Position numbers and translations under genes: made by a program | Shown here: piece after piece, positions 34,650-43,170 of the stretch | Layout of the letters: each line of letters opens with the position of its first letter | Position numbering within the stretch: position 1 is the first letter of the stretch | Assembly (NCBI GenBank): GCA_963779325.1 | Contig: CAVZXS010000014.1 | Location: 1 to 64,000 of the forward strand | Direction: 5' to 3' | From: CAVZXS01 sp963779325 | Lineage (GTDB): Bacteria; Bacteroidota; Bacteroidia; Chitinophagales; Chitinophagaceae | DNA length: 64,000 nt | Notes under the pieces: model-generated | Told to the model about the DNA's origin: nothing | Database searches by the model: none | The model's input: the letters and a program-made list of their open reading frames with translations, nothing else

Positions 34650-36119
34650 ATGAGCCGTAAAAGGTCATATTATATTTTTTTGCTTGCAGTGTTTATGGTC
34701 CCGTGCATTTTTATTCAGGCCCAACCCGCTCTTATTGATTCCGCCGCGGCGCCGGTTTTCAGTCAGCCCGTTTCTGCAATTGACACAGGCTATGCACCTT
34801 TTAAAGTAAATCGTATCAGTATTACCGGTAATAAAAAAACAATCGACAAAGTTATACTGCGTGAACTGCCTTTTAAAGAAGGAGAAGAATACCAACTGCC
34901 GGCACTTGTTAAGAAATTTGAAAACGCAAGAGTTTATTTAATGAACACGGCGTTGTTTGTTGATGTGGTGGTTGCATTAAAAAGTTTTAACGGCTATGAT
35001 GTAGACATCCTGGTAGCCGTAAAAGAAAGGTGGTACCTTTTTCCCATACCCTATTTTAAACCCATAGACCGAAACCTGAACCAATGGCTGGTAGAAAACA
35101 AAGCGAGTCTTACAAGAGTTAACTACGGTATAAAATTATTATACAATAATGTTTCCGGGCGCAATGATAAATTAAAAGTTTATTTAACCAACGGGTATAC
35201 AAAAGAAGTATCCATGAGTTATGACAGACCCTACATTGATAAAAATATGAAATGGGGACTTTCGCTTTCCTTAGCTACCGGCAAAAATCACGAGGTAAAT
35301 TACAATACCATTGACAACAAGCAGGCGTTTATAAAAGATGAAAATAATTTTATTCGGAATTATTTCAGGGCGGGCGCCGAACTTTATTACAGAAGAGCTA
35401 TAAAAACAAGACATCGTTTCGGCATTGCTTATACCAGTGAATTATTGCAGGATACAGTACTGAATAAAAACCCGAAATATTTTAATTCCGAATTAAACCG
35501 TATCAGTTTTCCCGATATTTATTATAACCTCTCCCTGCAGGATGTAAATTTTATTCCGTATCCATTACGCGGTTATACGGCCGAGGTAGGCATAAGTAAA
35601 CGAGGAATCAATTCTCCCGTGAGCCAATGGCAAATAAGTCTTCGCGGAGCGGCCTACCGGCAATTATCAGCAAAATTTTTTTTTAACTTAAAAGCCGCTG
35701 CTACAATAAAAGCTCCTTTCAATCAACAACCTTTTATAAACCAGCGGCTCTTGGGCTATGGCGATATAGGTATGCAGGGTTATGAATATTATGTAATAGA
35801 CGGCGTTGCCGGCGGTTATCTTAAATCTACCCTCAGCAAAGAAATTTTGAAATTCAGCGTCAGGTTGCCTTCAAAGAAAAAACAAGAGTATGAATCATTC
35901 AACCGGGTTCCGTTTACCGTCTATGCAAAAATATTCGGTAATACGGGCTATGTATACAACCCCGCGCAGGGCGATAATTTTCTCGCCAATAAAATGCTTT
36001 ATTCAGGCGGTATAGGTTTGGATATAGTCACCTTCTACGACTTTATACTGCGCTTCGAGTGGAGTTTTAACCAATTAGGTCAAAACGGGTTATTTTTACA
36101 CAGAAGAACTCAATACTGA
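34650..36119 (+). CDS. Omp85/BamA-like outer-membrane protein with POTRA domain
   Basis: A 489-residue exported protein. It has a signal peptide (IFLLAVFMVPCIFIQAQP), one POTRA-like domain (FKVNRISITGNKKTIDKVILREL, abbreviated; residues about 50-125) and a C-terminal barrel with many alternating strands, ending LRFEWSFNQLGQNGLF. Much shorter than BamA (905 residues at 44093), so probably a specialised Omp85 relative for surface protein or lipid delivery. nadK starts six bases after its stop, indicating one operon. Confidence 0.85.
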   Translation: MSRKRSYYIFLLAVFMVPCIFIQAQPALIDSAAAPVFSQPVSAIDTGYAPFKVNRISITGNKKTIDKVILRELPFKEGEEYQLPALVKKFENARVYLMNTALFVDVVVALKSFNGYDVDILVAVKERWYLFPIPYFKPIDRNLNQWLVENKASLTRVNYGIKLLYNNVSGRNDKLKVYLTNGYTKEVSMSYDRPYIDKNMKWGLSLSLATGKNHEVNYNTIDNKQAFIKDENNFIRNYFRAGAELYYRRAIKTRHRFGIAYTSELLQDTVLNKNPKYFNSELNRISFPDIYYNLSLQDVNFIPYPLRGYTAEVGISKRGINSPVSQWQISLRGAAYRQLSAKFFFNLKAAATIKAPFNQQPFINQRLLGYGDIGMQGYEYYVIDGVAGGYLKSTLSKEILKFSVRLPSKKKQEYESFNRVPFTVYAKIFGNTGYVYNPAQGDNFLANKMLYSGGIGLDIVTFYDFILRFEWSFNQLGQNGLFLHRRTQY

Positions 36120-36124
36120 TTTTT

Positions 36125-37003
36125 ATGAAGGCAGCAATTTACAGCCGGGCTATGGATGCGGAGCAACAGCATGACTTTCAATTATTCTTTGATGAATTGG
36201 CGGCTCAAAAAATAGAACCCGTTATTTTTTACAGTTTGCATGAGCAAATAAAATCGTTGCTCAGGCTTCCCGGTACCACTACTACTTTTTCGGTTGCCGA
36301 TGATCTTACAGAAAATATAGACTTTATTATCAGTATGGGCGGCGACGGTACACTTTTAGATACCATTACCCTGGTACGGGACAGAAGCATACCCGTGATG
36401 GGAATTAACTTCGGTCGTCTTGGTTTTTTAGCAAGTATTGGCCGCGAAGATGTAAAGACAGCTGTAACTGCGCTTACCAAAAGAACATTTGTAATAGATA
36501 ATCGTACAATGATTCATTTGGATGCCAGCCAACCGTTATTCGGTAAAGTTCCGTATTCGCTAAATGAGTTTTCGATTCATAAAAGAGATACGGCGCCCAT
36601 GATAAAAATTCACACTTACCTTAACGGTGAATTTTTAAATACTTACTGGGCCGACGGGTTAATTGTAGCCACACCAACCGGTTCCACCGGTTATTCGCTC
36701 AGTTGCAACGGACCCATTGTTTTTCCCGAATCGGGCAGTTTTGTAATAACACCCGTAGCGCCGCACAATTTAAACGTAAGACCCATTATTGTTCCTGATG
36801 ATAATATTATTTCATTTGAAGTAGAAAGCCGTTCAGAACAAATCATTTGCGCTTTAGACAGCCGCCGGGAAATAGTAAATAAAAACGTAGAACTGGCCGT
36901 ACGCAAAGAATCATTCGGTATTAATCTTATTCGCCTGAACGAGAATAATTTTCTGCAAACCCTGCGCAATAAGCTTACTTGGGGGCTCGATAAAAGAAAT
37001 TAA
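36125..37003 (+). CDS. nadK: NAD kinase
   Basis: A 292-residue kinase making NADP from NAD and ATP. The GGDGT motif is at 72-76 (catalytic D74). NEFSIHKRD (NE/D motif) and ATPTGSTGYSLSCNGPIVFPE follow. Length is standard. It starts six bases after the Omp85-like gene, indicating translational or transcriptional coupling. Confidence 0.95.
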   Translation: MKAAIYSRAMDAEQQHDFQLFFDELAAQKIEPVIFYSLHEQIKSLLRLPGTTTTFSVADDLTENIDFIISMGGDGTLLDTITLVRDRSIPVMGINFGRLGFLASIGREDVKTAVTALTKRTFVIDNRTMIHLDASQPLFGKVPYSLNEFSIHKRDTAPMIKIHTYLNGEFLNTYWADGLIVATPTGSTGYSLSCNGPIVFPESGSFVITPVAPHNLNVRPIIVPDDNIISFEVESRSEQIICALDSRREIVNKNVELAVRKESFGINLIRLNENNFLQTLRNKLTWGLDKRN

Positions 37004-37063
37004 ATGTTACGGCAAACAAGAAATTCTCATTAAATTCGTTAACTAATCGGACATTTCTCAGTT

Positions 37064-37903
37064 ATGGTGAAAAAATTACTTTTTGCAATCTTGGTATCAA
37101 TTTCTTCTTTTGCGAATGCGCAATACAGTATAGTGCAGGAAGGTGAGTTTGGGGTAAGCATTGGCGCCGGGCATTATTTCGGCGATCTGAATACCCGTGC
37201 CCGATTGAACCGCCCTAAAATTGCCGCCGGTGTTTTTTTTCGTAAAAATTTTGGTAATTACATAGCAGCCCGCATAGGAGCAAGTTTTGCGCAACTCGGC
37301 TACTCAGATATTTATAATACGCACAACGCTTATATGCAAAGCCGCAACCTCAGCTTCAATACCAATGTATGGGAAGTAGGTTTGCAGGGCGATTTTAATT
37401 TTTACAGGTTTATGCCGGGCGAACCCGATTTTAGTTTTACACCTTATATGACAGTAGGGCTGTCTATTTTTAATTATGACCCTTATGCATTATTAAGAGG
37501 GCAAAAATATTTTTTACGTCCCTTGGGTACCGAAGGACAGGGTGTAGTGCCGGGACGTAAGCAATACAGCACCATGGCATTGGCCGTTCCGTTTGGTGTA
37601 GGTGTAAAATATGCTGTCAATGAAAGAATAAACGTGGGCTTCGAAGTGGTACATCGTTTTACCAATACCGATTATTTGGATGATGTAAGTACTACCTATG
37701 TTGACCCCGCTATTTTTCCGCCACTGCCCGATGGCAGTCCTTCGCCTGCGGCTCTATTAAGTGATCGGTCGTATGAGTTGGGTCCGCCTATCGGTATAAA
37801 AGACCGTGAGCGGGGTAAGAGTAAGCAAAAAGATCAATTCGCAACGGCTATGATTTTTGTTTCATTCAATTTGCAGTCCTATAAATGTCCTACGGCAAAA
37901 TAA
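37064..37903 (+). CDS. DUF6089 family outer-membrane beta-barrel protein
   Basis: A 279-residue protein with a signal peptide (LFAILVSISSFANAQYS) and DUF6089 features: EFGVSIGAGHYFGDLNTRA (abbreviated), RIGASFAQLGYSD, a YALLRGQKYFLRPLGTEGQG loop and GFEVVHRFTNTDYLDDVS. Predicted eight-stranded barrel in the outer membrane, unknown function. In relatives I expect uppS directly downstream; here 5.2 kb intervene. Confidence 0.85.
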   Translation: MVKKLLFAILVSISSFANAQYSIVQEGEFGVSIGAGHYFGDLNTRARLNRPKIAAGVFFRKNFGNYIAARIGASFAQLGYSDIYNTHNAYMQSRNLSFNTNVWEVGLQGDFNFYRFMPGEPDFSFTPYMTVGLSIFNYDPYALLRGQKYFLRPLGTEGQGVVPGRKQYSTMALAVPFGVGVKYAVNERINVGFEVVHRFTNTDYLDDVSTTYVDPAIFPPLPDGSPSPAALLSDRSYELGPPIGIKDRERGKSKQKDQFATAMIFVSFNLQSYKCPTAK

Positions 37904-37920
37904 TTTTTCATCAATTTTAA

Positions 37921-39051
37921 TTTGCAATTCAACATTGTAAACTCCATACGGTTTTAATCAATTCACTTTTATTTTACATAACCGTTTTTGTTATTGCTTT
38001 TATACCGCCGCTTCAATCAGCAGCACAAAAAGAAAAAAAGAAAAGAAAAAATAATATACTCGCATTACCTGCTATTTCGCGAAGTATAGAAACAGACTGG
38101 AGTTTTGGCGCGGCCGGCTCCTATACTTTTCATATCAATTCCAAGGACTCGGTAGCACGAACATCCAACCTGCAAATGCTGGGCAATTATTCGTTGCGTA
38201 AGCAAGTATTGTTTACTACCGATGCCACCGTTTATTTTCCCAAAGAAAAATATATAATCAACACACATTTATCGTACAGCTATTTCCCCGATAAATTTTG
38301 GGGCGTGGGTAATAAAACGCCGGAGAGTAACGAAGAAAAATATACTTTCCGGCAATATTATATTTACCTGCACGGGCAGCGTTCCATAGCACGCCGTATT
38401 TTCGGCGGATTGATTTATGAATTTCAGAAAGTAAACAAACTTGATTATATACAGGGCGGCTTGTTCGATACGCAAAACATTGCCGGCCGCAACGGTTATA
38501 CCATCTCGGGTTTAGGCGCCAGTTTTTCTTTCGATAAAAGAAATCATGCTTTTTGGCCCGACCGCGGCGGCTTGTTGTTATTATCCTTTAATCATTTCGA
38601 TAAAATAATCGGTTCCTCGTATCGCTATACCAATTTTGTATTGGATACAAGACGCTATTGGAAACTAACCCGCACAAGTATACTGGCGGCGCAGGCCTAT
38701 GGTTTTTTTAATACAGGAGCGGATATCCCGATAAGAAGTCTTGCCTCATTGGGAGGCTCATCAAAAATGCGCGGCTATTACGATGGCCGGTACAAGGATA
38801 AAAATTTATTGGTATTACAAACCGAATTCAGGTTGCCGGTGTGGAGAAGATTCGGTATCGCGGCATTCGGCAGTATGGGCGATGTAAATAATAAATTAGC
38901 CGAAATCCGTTTAACCGACTTTAAATTTTCTTACGGCGGCGGTATTCGCTTCGCGTTAAATAAAAGAGAAAAAATGAATCTGCGTTTTGATTACGGCATC
39001 GGGCAGGGAAAACAAAAAGGATTTTATATTCAGTTTGGTGAAGCGTTTTAA
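37921..39051 (+). CDS. BamA/TamA-type outer-membrane barrel protein; start codon missing
   Basis: The reading frame is open from 37921 (after a TAA at 37918-37920) to 39051. It encodes a signal-like segment (INSLLFYITVFVIAFIPP, then QSAAQK) and a surface-antigen barrel (WPDRGGLLLLSFNHFD, SLASLGGSSKMRGYYDGRYK, LRFDYGIGQGKQ). In frame there is no ATG, GTG or TTG between 37921 and the ATG at 38176, which would remove the signal peptide. An ATG at 37885, overlapping the end of the DUF6089 gene, is cut off by the TAA. A point mutation, an indel or an ATC/ATT start is possible. It may be non-functional. Confidence 0.6.
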   Translation, partial: FAIQHCKLHTVLINSLLFYITVFVIAFIPPLQSAAQKEKKKRKNNILALPAISRSIETDWSFGAAGSYTFHINSKDSVARTSNLQMLGNYSLRKQVLFTTDATVYFPKEKYIINTHLSYSYFPDKFWGVGNKTPESNEEKYTFRQYYIYLHGQRSIARRIFGGLIYEFQKVNKLDYIQGGLFDTQNIAGRNGYTISGLGASFSFDKRNHAFWPDRGGLLLLSFNHFDKIIGSSYRYTNFVLDTRRYWKLTRTSILAAQAYGFFNTGADIPIRSLASLGGSSKMRGYYDGRYKDKNLLVLQTEFRLPVWRRFGIAAFGSMGDVNNKLAEIRLTDFKFSYGGGIRFALNKREKMNLRFDYGIGQGKQKGFYIQFGEAF

Positions 39052-39105
39052 AATAATAACCTTTCAATAAAATACAACTTCAAGGCTTTCCCACTAAAAA
39101 GAGAG

Positions 39106-39172
39106 TTTCCTCCCCTCCTTAGGAGGGGGTTTCAGAATTCGCGAATAAGTAAAATATCGTGGGGTGGGTTAA
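39106..39172 (+). repeat. Palindromic intergenic repeat with GGGTGGGTT tail, copy 2
   Basis: CCTCCCCTCC/GGAGGGGG palindrome, then GCGAATAA, ATCGTGG and GGGTGGGTTAA, matching 20545-20614 in order and spacing. It lies in the 329-base gap 39052-39380, which otherwise shows no gene. Confidence 0.55.
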
Positions 39173-39380
39173 AAAGCAGCCCGATTAAAAATATTCACAC
39201 CACCGTTAAGCCTCATGCCAGCGGCGGCGTAGAAAAAATAAAGAGTGGATTGTCCTAACAACAATTGAGTTTGTATAACATTAAATAAATGATTTCCAAT
39301 AGCCCGATATAGCGTCTTATATTATATATTTACGTGTTGCCTGCAAGCCTGGCTTATGACTAACAAATGATAAACTCATT

Positions 39381-39629
39381 CTATCCCTTTGATTTTTTAG
39401 GATCAGCACTTCTGGGATATGTACGTTCTTCCTGATAAAGGTTATCCAGTGTTTTGATTTTCACTGAGCCGCCTTGATTTCCGACAGCTTTACTTAAGGC
39501 ACCACCTTGCGTGGCTTCTTGTTTATACTCAAATCTTTTGATAACTTTCTCAGTTTTATCATTAGTTAAGTCCCATGTATCTTTTTTGTTATTATGGGAA
39601 AGAGTGAACTTTGGTAACTTGCTTGACAT
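39381..39629 (-). CDS. DUF2188 domain protein
   Basis: An 82-residue protein with the DUF2188 pattern: a tryptophan-containing first strand (KDTWDLTNDKTEKVIKRF), a helix with lysine repeats, and the C-terminal signature QEERTYPRSADPKKSKG. The family is small, soluble and of unknown function, often on mobile or accessory DNA. It is third in a minus-strand set with lexA and the DUF3892 gene, 20 bases after the latter. Confidence 0.75.
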   Translation of the reverse strand: MSSKLPKFTLSHNNKKDTWDLTNDKTEKVIKRFEYKQEATQGGALSKAVGNQGGSVKIKTLDNLYQEERTYPRSADPKKSKG

Positions 39630-39649
39630 AAATTTTAGTTTTAAGTTAA

Positions 39650-39949
39650 TTAGACAGCAACATTTGACAATTCTGGCAATGAAAGTAAATTATCATTCCA
39701 GTAGCCATCAGCGTAGGTTCTCAAAAAAGGTAATCTTCCATCAGTAGGATTTACCACTCCTACATTTGAACGTTTACCTCCTTCGAAAACATAGAAAGTG
39801 TTAGTTCCTGTATTGATGCTTGCAATAACATCAGCTCTAGGCCATACCCAATTAGTAGTTGAGTTAGTTAGATTCCCAACAAGAATAATGTGCTCGTGGG
39901 TACTCTGACGATTCGGTTTTCTGATGTGTGTAATTCTGCAATCTGCCAT
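39650..39949 (-). CDS. DUF3892 domain protein
   Basis: A 99-residue protein matching DUF3892: CRITHIRKPNRQSTHEHI at the start, INTGTNTFYVFEGGKRS in the middle and LRTYADGYWNDNLLSLPEL at the end. Function is unknown. It lies five bases after the lexA reading frame and 20 bases before the DUF2188 gene, so the three are probably one transcript under LexA control. Confidence 0.75.
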   Translation of the reverse strand: MADCRITHIRKPNRQSTHEHIILVGNLTNSTTNWVWPRADVIASINTGTNTFYVFEGGKRSNVGVVNPTDGRLPFLRTYADGYWNDNLLSLPELSNVAV

Positions 39950-39954
39950 AAAAT

Positions 39955-40577
39955 TTAATTTATATCAGATGGAAGGACAGCTATTACAATGCCTTGAATC
40001 TGACAGTTATCAGTTAATATAATTGGTTTATGTTTATTGTGTGTTGATTTAGGGCGAAGTATAATTGCTGAATGTGTTCTCTCAAAGATTTTCACAGTGG
40101 CTTCATCATTTATAAGCGCAACAACTCTTTCGCCATTGTTAGCAGTATTTTGTTGCTTAACTAAAAGAATATCATTGTTATTAATTCCTGCTTTATTCAT
40201 TGAAGTTCCCGAAGCACGAATTAAAAAATATTTTAATCCCCGCTTCGCAAGATTTTAGAGACAGGTATGTATGCTTCAATATTTTCTTGAGCTAACATAG
40301 GAAGTCCACAAGTAACAGTTCCAATAAGAGGAATATCTACGGTTTCAATTGAAACATTGCTATTGGTTTTATTATCGGTTAGACGTAAGGTATTCCCAAT
40401 CTTTTTTATAAGACCATTTCTTTCAAGTCGATCAATTACAATACTTGCAGACCTTGGGGATTTACCGCCTGTGATTTCATTAATTTCTCTTAGTGTGGGC
40501 TTCCTCCCTTCCTTTATAAGTATATTCCTTATTAGGCTGTAAGCTTTTTTATCTGTATCGCTAAGGCTATAAAACAT
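39955..40577 (-). pseudogene. lexA: LexA-type SOS repressor, broken by a -1 frameshift
   Basis: The N-terminal frame (to 40233) has a winged-helix DNA-binding domain (KPTLREINEITGGKSPRSAS). It then has the cleavage-site region VTCGLPMLAQENIE, with Cys-Gly in place of the usual Ala-Gly. The other frame continues as LKYFLIRASGTSMNKAGI (catalytic serine in GTSM) and VVALINDEATVK (catalytic lysine). The frames join at CCCC 40238-40241 (plus strand), where a fifth C would restore one protein of about 207 residues. As written, a 114-residue DNA-binding fragment would be made that cannot self-cleave. It is either a real lesion or a homopolymer error. Confidence 0.8.
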
Positions 40578-40580
40578 AAT

Positions 40581-40608
40581 GTATAAAAAGTATAAACAAA
40601 GGTATAAA
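40581..40608 (-). promoter_or_regulatory. lexA promoter with three GTATAAA repeats
   Basis: GTATAAA occurs at 40581-40587, 40590-40596 and 40602-40608 (plus strand). The -7 box TACCTTTG (minus strand, 40597-40604) lies between the second and third copies. The lexA ATG at 40577 follows closely. This is a good candidate autoregulatory operator. Confidence 0.45.
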
Positions 40609-40905
40609 ATTTATGAGGACAATATAATTTATCCACACTAATAGTTAATAACATGTATTTAGACTTTATCAATACTAACCCCTTTGTAAAGTCGGCCAGC
40701 AGGCAAATCATTTACCAATGTCCCGCAGGAAATTTAACAATCGGCTAAAAATGTTTCTTCCGGAAATATTGGTCATGAGTAATAATAATGAGCATTTTGT
40801 TATAAATTTGGCTTTAGCTGTCGGTGGACGGAAGAACAATGCCCCACCTTCAGTAACCCGGATCGTTGTAAGCCATTTGTCGAACTCCCTAATAATTTCA
40901 AGCAC
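40609..40905. other. Gap without a supported gene
   Basis: Two overlapping ORFs of about 65 codons run antiparallel through this stretch, but neither has a family match I know, a promoter box or a ribosome-binding site. I see no repeat family from elsewhere in the window. Confidence 0.3.
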
Positions 40906-41538
40906 ATGAAAAAAATATCTTTAATTCTTTACGTTTCTATCCTATCAATTAGCTGTAACTCTCAAAAAAAGGAAAAGACCTCAATAGACAATCAAGACAG
41001 TGTAAAGAGTAGTCAAGAGCAAACTATAAAAAACGATATAAATGACGGATGGAATAATAATATTTACACTAATGCTTTATATAAATTTAAAATCGAGTTT
41101 CCCAATGAATGGCAACATGACAATGGAGCATCTGACAGGACGCTGGCGAGAATTTACGATAGGAAATTAGGTGCTTCCTTCTCTATGCAATTAATTCGCT
41201 TACCCAAAGAGTTTGAAAATTCTAATGACATATGGAAAAGTGTAAATGAAGCCGAAATGTTAGAAGCCACGAAAATTGAAACTTCGCAATCATTTAAAGA
41301 AGTGAACAATATAAAAATAGAAAAGGGCTATTTAAAAAATAATAATGCTTATATCGTATCTCTTAATCATAAAGTTTACTCAGGCACAAGAAGTTTTAAA
41401 TATCTTGTTAAACAAGTAAAATGTTTTAAAAATGGGAAATTATTTCAAATAACTTTTACAATACCAGACGATTATTTTAACGACACAATGAGTATTTTTT
41501 TTACAAGAGTTATTGACAGTTTTTTATTCATACCGTAA
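40906..41538 (+). CDS. Lipoprotein of unknown function
   Basis: A 210-residue protein with a lipoprotein signal (ILYVSILSISCNSQ, lipobox cysteine near residue 17), an Asp/Gln/Lys-rich linker to about 45, and a PsbP-like alpha/beta domain (YKFKIEFPNEWQHDNG, ASFSMQLIRLP, GTRSFKYLVKQVKCF). It is located at the inner face of the outer membrane or exposed on the surface. The gene is AT-rich and sits in the accessory block; its own role is unknown. Confidence 0.6.
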   Translation: MKKISLILYVSILSISCNSQKKEKTSIDNQDSVKSSQEQTIKNDINDGWNNNIYTNALYKFKIEFPNEWQHDNGASDRTLARIYDRKLGASFSMQLIRLPKEFENSNDIWKSVNEAEMLEATKIETSQSFKEVNNIKIEKGYLKNNNAYIVSLNHKVYSGTRSFKYLVKQVKCFKNGKLFQITFTIPDDYFNDTMSIFFTRVIDSFLFIP

Positions 41539-41587
41539 TCAAATGCAAGACGAAAAAATACTATCACGAAAAGAAATATTGGGTCCT

Positions 41588-41645
41588 CACGGGGTCTTGC
41601 CCGGAAAATTTTTCAATTTAAAATATAATTGTGGCAGACCCCGTG
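41588..41645. other. Inverted repeat with CACGGGGTCT arms
   Basis: CACGGGGTCTTGCC (41588-41601) pairs with GGCAGACCCCGTG (41633-41645), with a one-base bulge and a 31-base AT-rich loop. It follows the lipoprotein gene by 50 bases and could be a terminator-like stem or a recombination-site relic. Confidence 0.3.
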
Positions 41646-41742
41646 ATACGAAGTAATATCCAACCTTTCATACACCGGGGTTTCGCAGTTATTTTTTTAT
41701 GTATCGAAGTCTCTTCTTGCGAAGACCCCGTCGAGACAGAAG

Positions 41743-41961
41743 ACTTCGGACGGCGAAGCAACAAAACGCGACAAATGGAAATTCGTTTACGACAAAATAA
41801 AAGTAATCGTTAGCGAGCTTGACCCACTTGGCGTTGCGGACATCGTCGACGACGAATACGGCGACTTAAATTTTAAAATCTATTCTGCGCTTTTGACATC
41901 CAAAGACGAAAAAAAATTATTTAACGTAACAAAATTGAATTGGCAGACTATTACGGCGTGA
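41743..41961 (+). pseudogene. Decayed gene fragment
   Basis: A frame without start codon encodes DKWKFVYDKIKVIVSELDPLG and VADIVDDEYGDLNFKIYSAL (split here for length) and stops at 41961. The pattern 'DP-G-ADIVDDEY' looks like a conserved family of small proteins. Codon use is rich in GAC and GCG, unlike the neighbours. No intact reading frame exists upstream. Probably the 3' remnant of a transferred gene. Confidence 0.35.
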
Positions 41962-42099
41962 CAATTCCCGACAACGCAATTTCAAAAACAACAGCAGACC
42001 CTGTTAAACTCGACACTTAGCTGTGTGAAAGCTGCAGCCTATAACAGCAGTCCTATGTATATAGGCATTAGAGAAGGATCATATCGTTTATCTTATTTC

Positions 42100-42151
42100 T
42101 CCCGATAGCTATCGGGATGAAAGCAAGAGACCTGCCTGCCGGCAGGCAGGT
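42100..42151. repeat. Two adjacent perfect palindromes
   Basis: An 18-base palindrome (42100-42117, TCCCGATAGCTATCGGGA) and a 22-base palindrome (42130-42151, built from CCTGCC and GGCAGG) stand 12 bases apart. A third, weaker one (TGCCCG/CGGGCA) lies at 42206-42227. Such units are widespread between Bacteroidota genes. They lie just upstream of the toxin-antitoxin pair. Confidence 0.6.
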
Positions 42152-42269
42152 AAATGAAGGTTTAGTTTCACTTACCTCCCGCCTTCGCAAGATGTTTTTT
42201 GTCCCTGCCCGTCCCGTCAGGCGGGCATATCAAAATTATTTTAATTGCTGCCCGTTGTGCGAAATTGTG

Positions 42270-42306
42270 TTTCCCAAATATACCAACTATTGGTATATTT
42301 GGGAAA
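42270..42306 (+). promoter_or_regulatory. Perfect palindromic operator overlapping the parDE promoter
   Basis: TTTCCCAAATATACCAA and its exact reverse complement are separated by CTA: two 17-base arms. The right arm contains TATATTTG (42294-42301), a -7 box, with the antitoxin ATG 20 bases further on. Binding of the antitoxin or the complex here would block the promoter, as expected for toxin-antitoxin autoregulation. Confidence 0.7.
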
Positions 42307-42320
42307 GTAAAAAATTAATT

Positions 42321-42563
42321 ATGGCCAGAAACACTTCAATTTTATTAGGAGAACATTTTGAAAAATTCATTGATACCGAGGTTTCATCAGGGCGTTATAC
42401 TTCCGCCAGTGAAGTTGTGCGTACTGCCTTAAGATTGCTTGAAACCGAAGAAGAAGTGAAAAAGAATCTTGTTACAGCCTTAAAAAAAGGCGAACGATCT
42501 AAAAGAGTAGAAAACTTTGATCCCAAAAAGCATTTAGCAGCTCTTCATAAAAAGCATCTATGA
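42321..42563 (+). CDS. parD: ParD-like antitoxin (type II)
   Basis: An 80-residue ribbon-helix-helix protein: MARNTSILLGEHFEKFIDTE, then SGRYTSASEVVRTALRLLET, with an Asp/Lys-rich C-terminus that would wrap the toxin. A longer frame from 42117 runs through palindromic repeats and is not credible; ATG at 42321 follows the operator. Its stop overlaps the toxin start (ATGA). Confidence 0.88.
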   Translation: MARNTSILLGEHFEKFIDTEVSSGRYTSASEVVRTALRLLETEEEVKKNLVTALKKGERSKRVENFDPKKHLAALHKKHL

Positions 42564-42862
42564 AAATATTGAAAGTGATTTTCAAGGAGCAGGCAATTTT
42601 TGACCTTGAAGATATTTGGTTGTACACTCTGCATACTTGGTCTTTAGCACAAGCTGACAGGTATCATTTAATGATAATTAAAGAAATTGAGTTCTTAGCT
42701 GCTCACCCAAACTCAGGGAAGGATCAACATCATATCCGGGCAGGCTATCGCTCTTCAAAAATTAAGTCTCACATAATCTTCTACCGGATTTTGGAGGGTG
42801 AATTAGAAATCATTCGGATTTTACATGAACGCATGGATATACCAAACAGGCTGAAAGAGTAG
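42560..42862 (+). CDS. parE: ParE/RelE-superfamily toxin
   Basis: A 100-residue protein of the RelE/ParE fold: IFKEQAIFDLEDIWLYTL, LAAHPNSGKDQHHIRAGYRSSKIKSHII (abbreviated) and the C-terminal RILHERMDIPNRL. ParE toxins poison DNA gyrase; others in the fold cleave mRNA on the ribosome. Similarity favours ParE. It is coupled to parD by a four-base overlap. Confidence 0.88.
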   Translation: MKILKVIFKEQAIFDLEDIWLYTLHTWSLAQADRYHLMIIKEIEFLAAHPNSGKDQHHIRAGYRSSKIKSHIIFYRILEGELEIIRILHERMDIPNRLKE

Positions 42863-43162
42863 CAACAATCGCACAACAAAAGGTCACTGTTGCACAACAT
42901 AATTTTCAAAAATTATCAACTGTAGTTCCCTCTTGCGGATATTCTAAAGCTTGTATGCAGCGCCTATTTTCGGTTTTTTACAAAGCACACAACGATAGAG
43001 GGGGAATATTTTAAAAATGAAACCCCGGAAAGCTAAGATTTCGGAATTTTTGAAGAAATTAAACAATAATCTTTTAGTATCTAAATACCACGAAATCTCC
43101 CAACCTATCCCTCCGCCCCTTATTTTATTCCCCCAACCACTCCAAGTCAGTCCAATCATCAT
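42863..43162. other. Gap between parE and uppS, no supported gene
   Basis: A 66-codon ORF (43017-43217) begins MKPRKAKISEFLKK but overlaps the uppS start and has no family match that I know. No strong terminator is visible. Confidence 0.3.
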
Positions 43163-43170
43163 TACCTTTG
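43163..43170 (+). promoter_or_regulatory. -7 promoter box of uppS
   Basis: TACCTTTG, exact consensus, 18 bases before the ATG at 43189. It excludes the TTG at 43168 as start and gives the downstream envelope genes a promoter of their own. Confidence 0.55.

Noticed and set aside
40708..40909. Two opposing ORFs of about 65 codons
   Set aside because: They overlap each other on opposite strands, and neither shows a start region or known family.
42117..42320. N-terminal extension of the antitoxin frame
   Set aside because: It translates palindromic repeats and the operator; the promoter box lies downstream of it.
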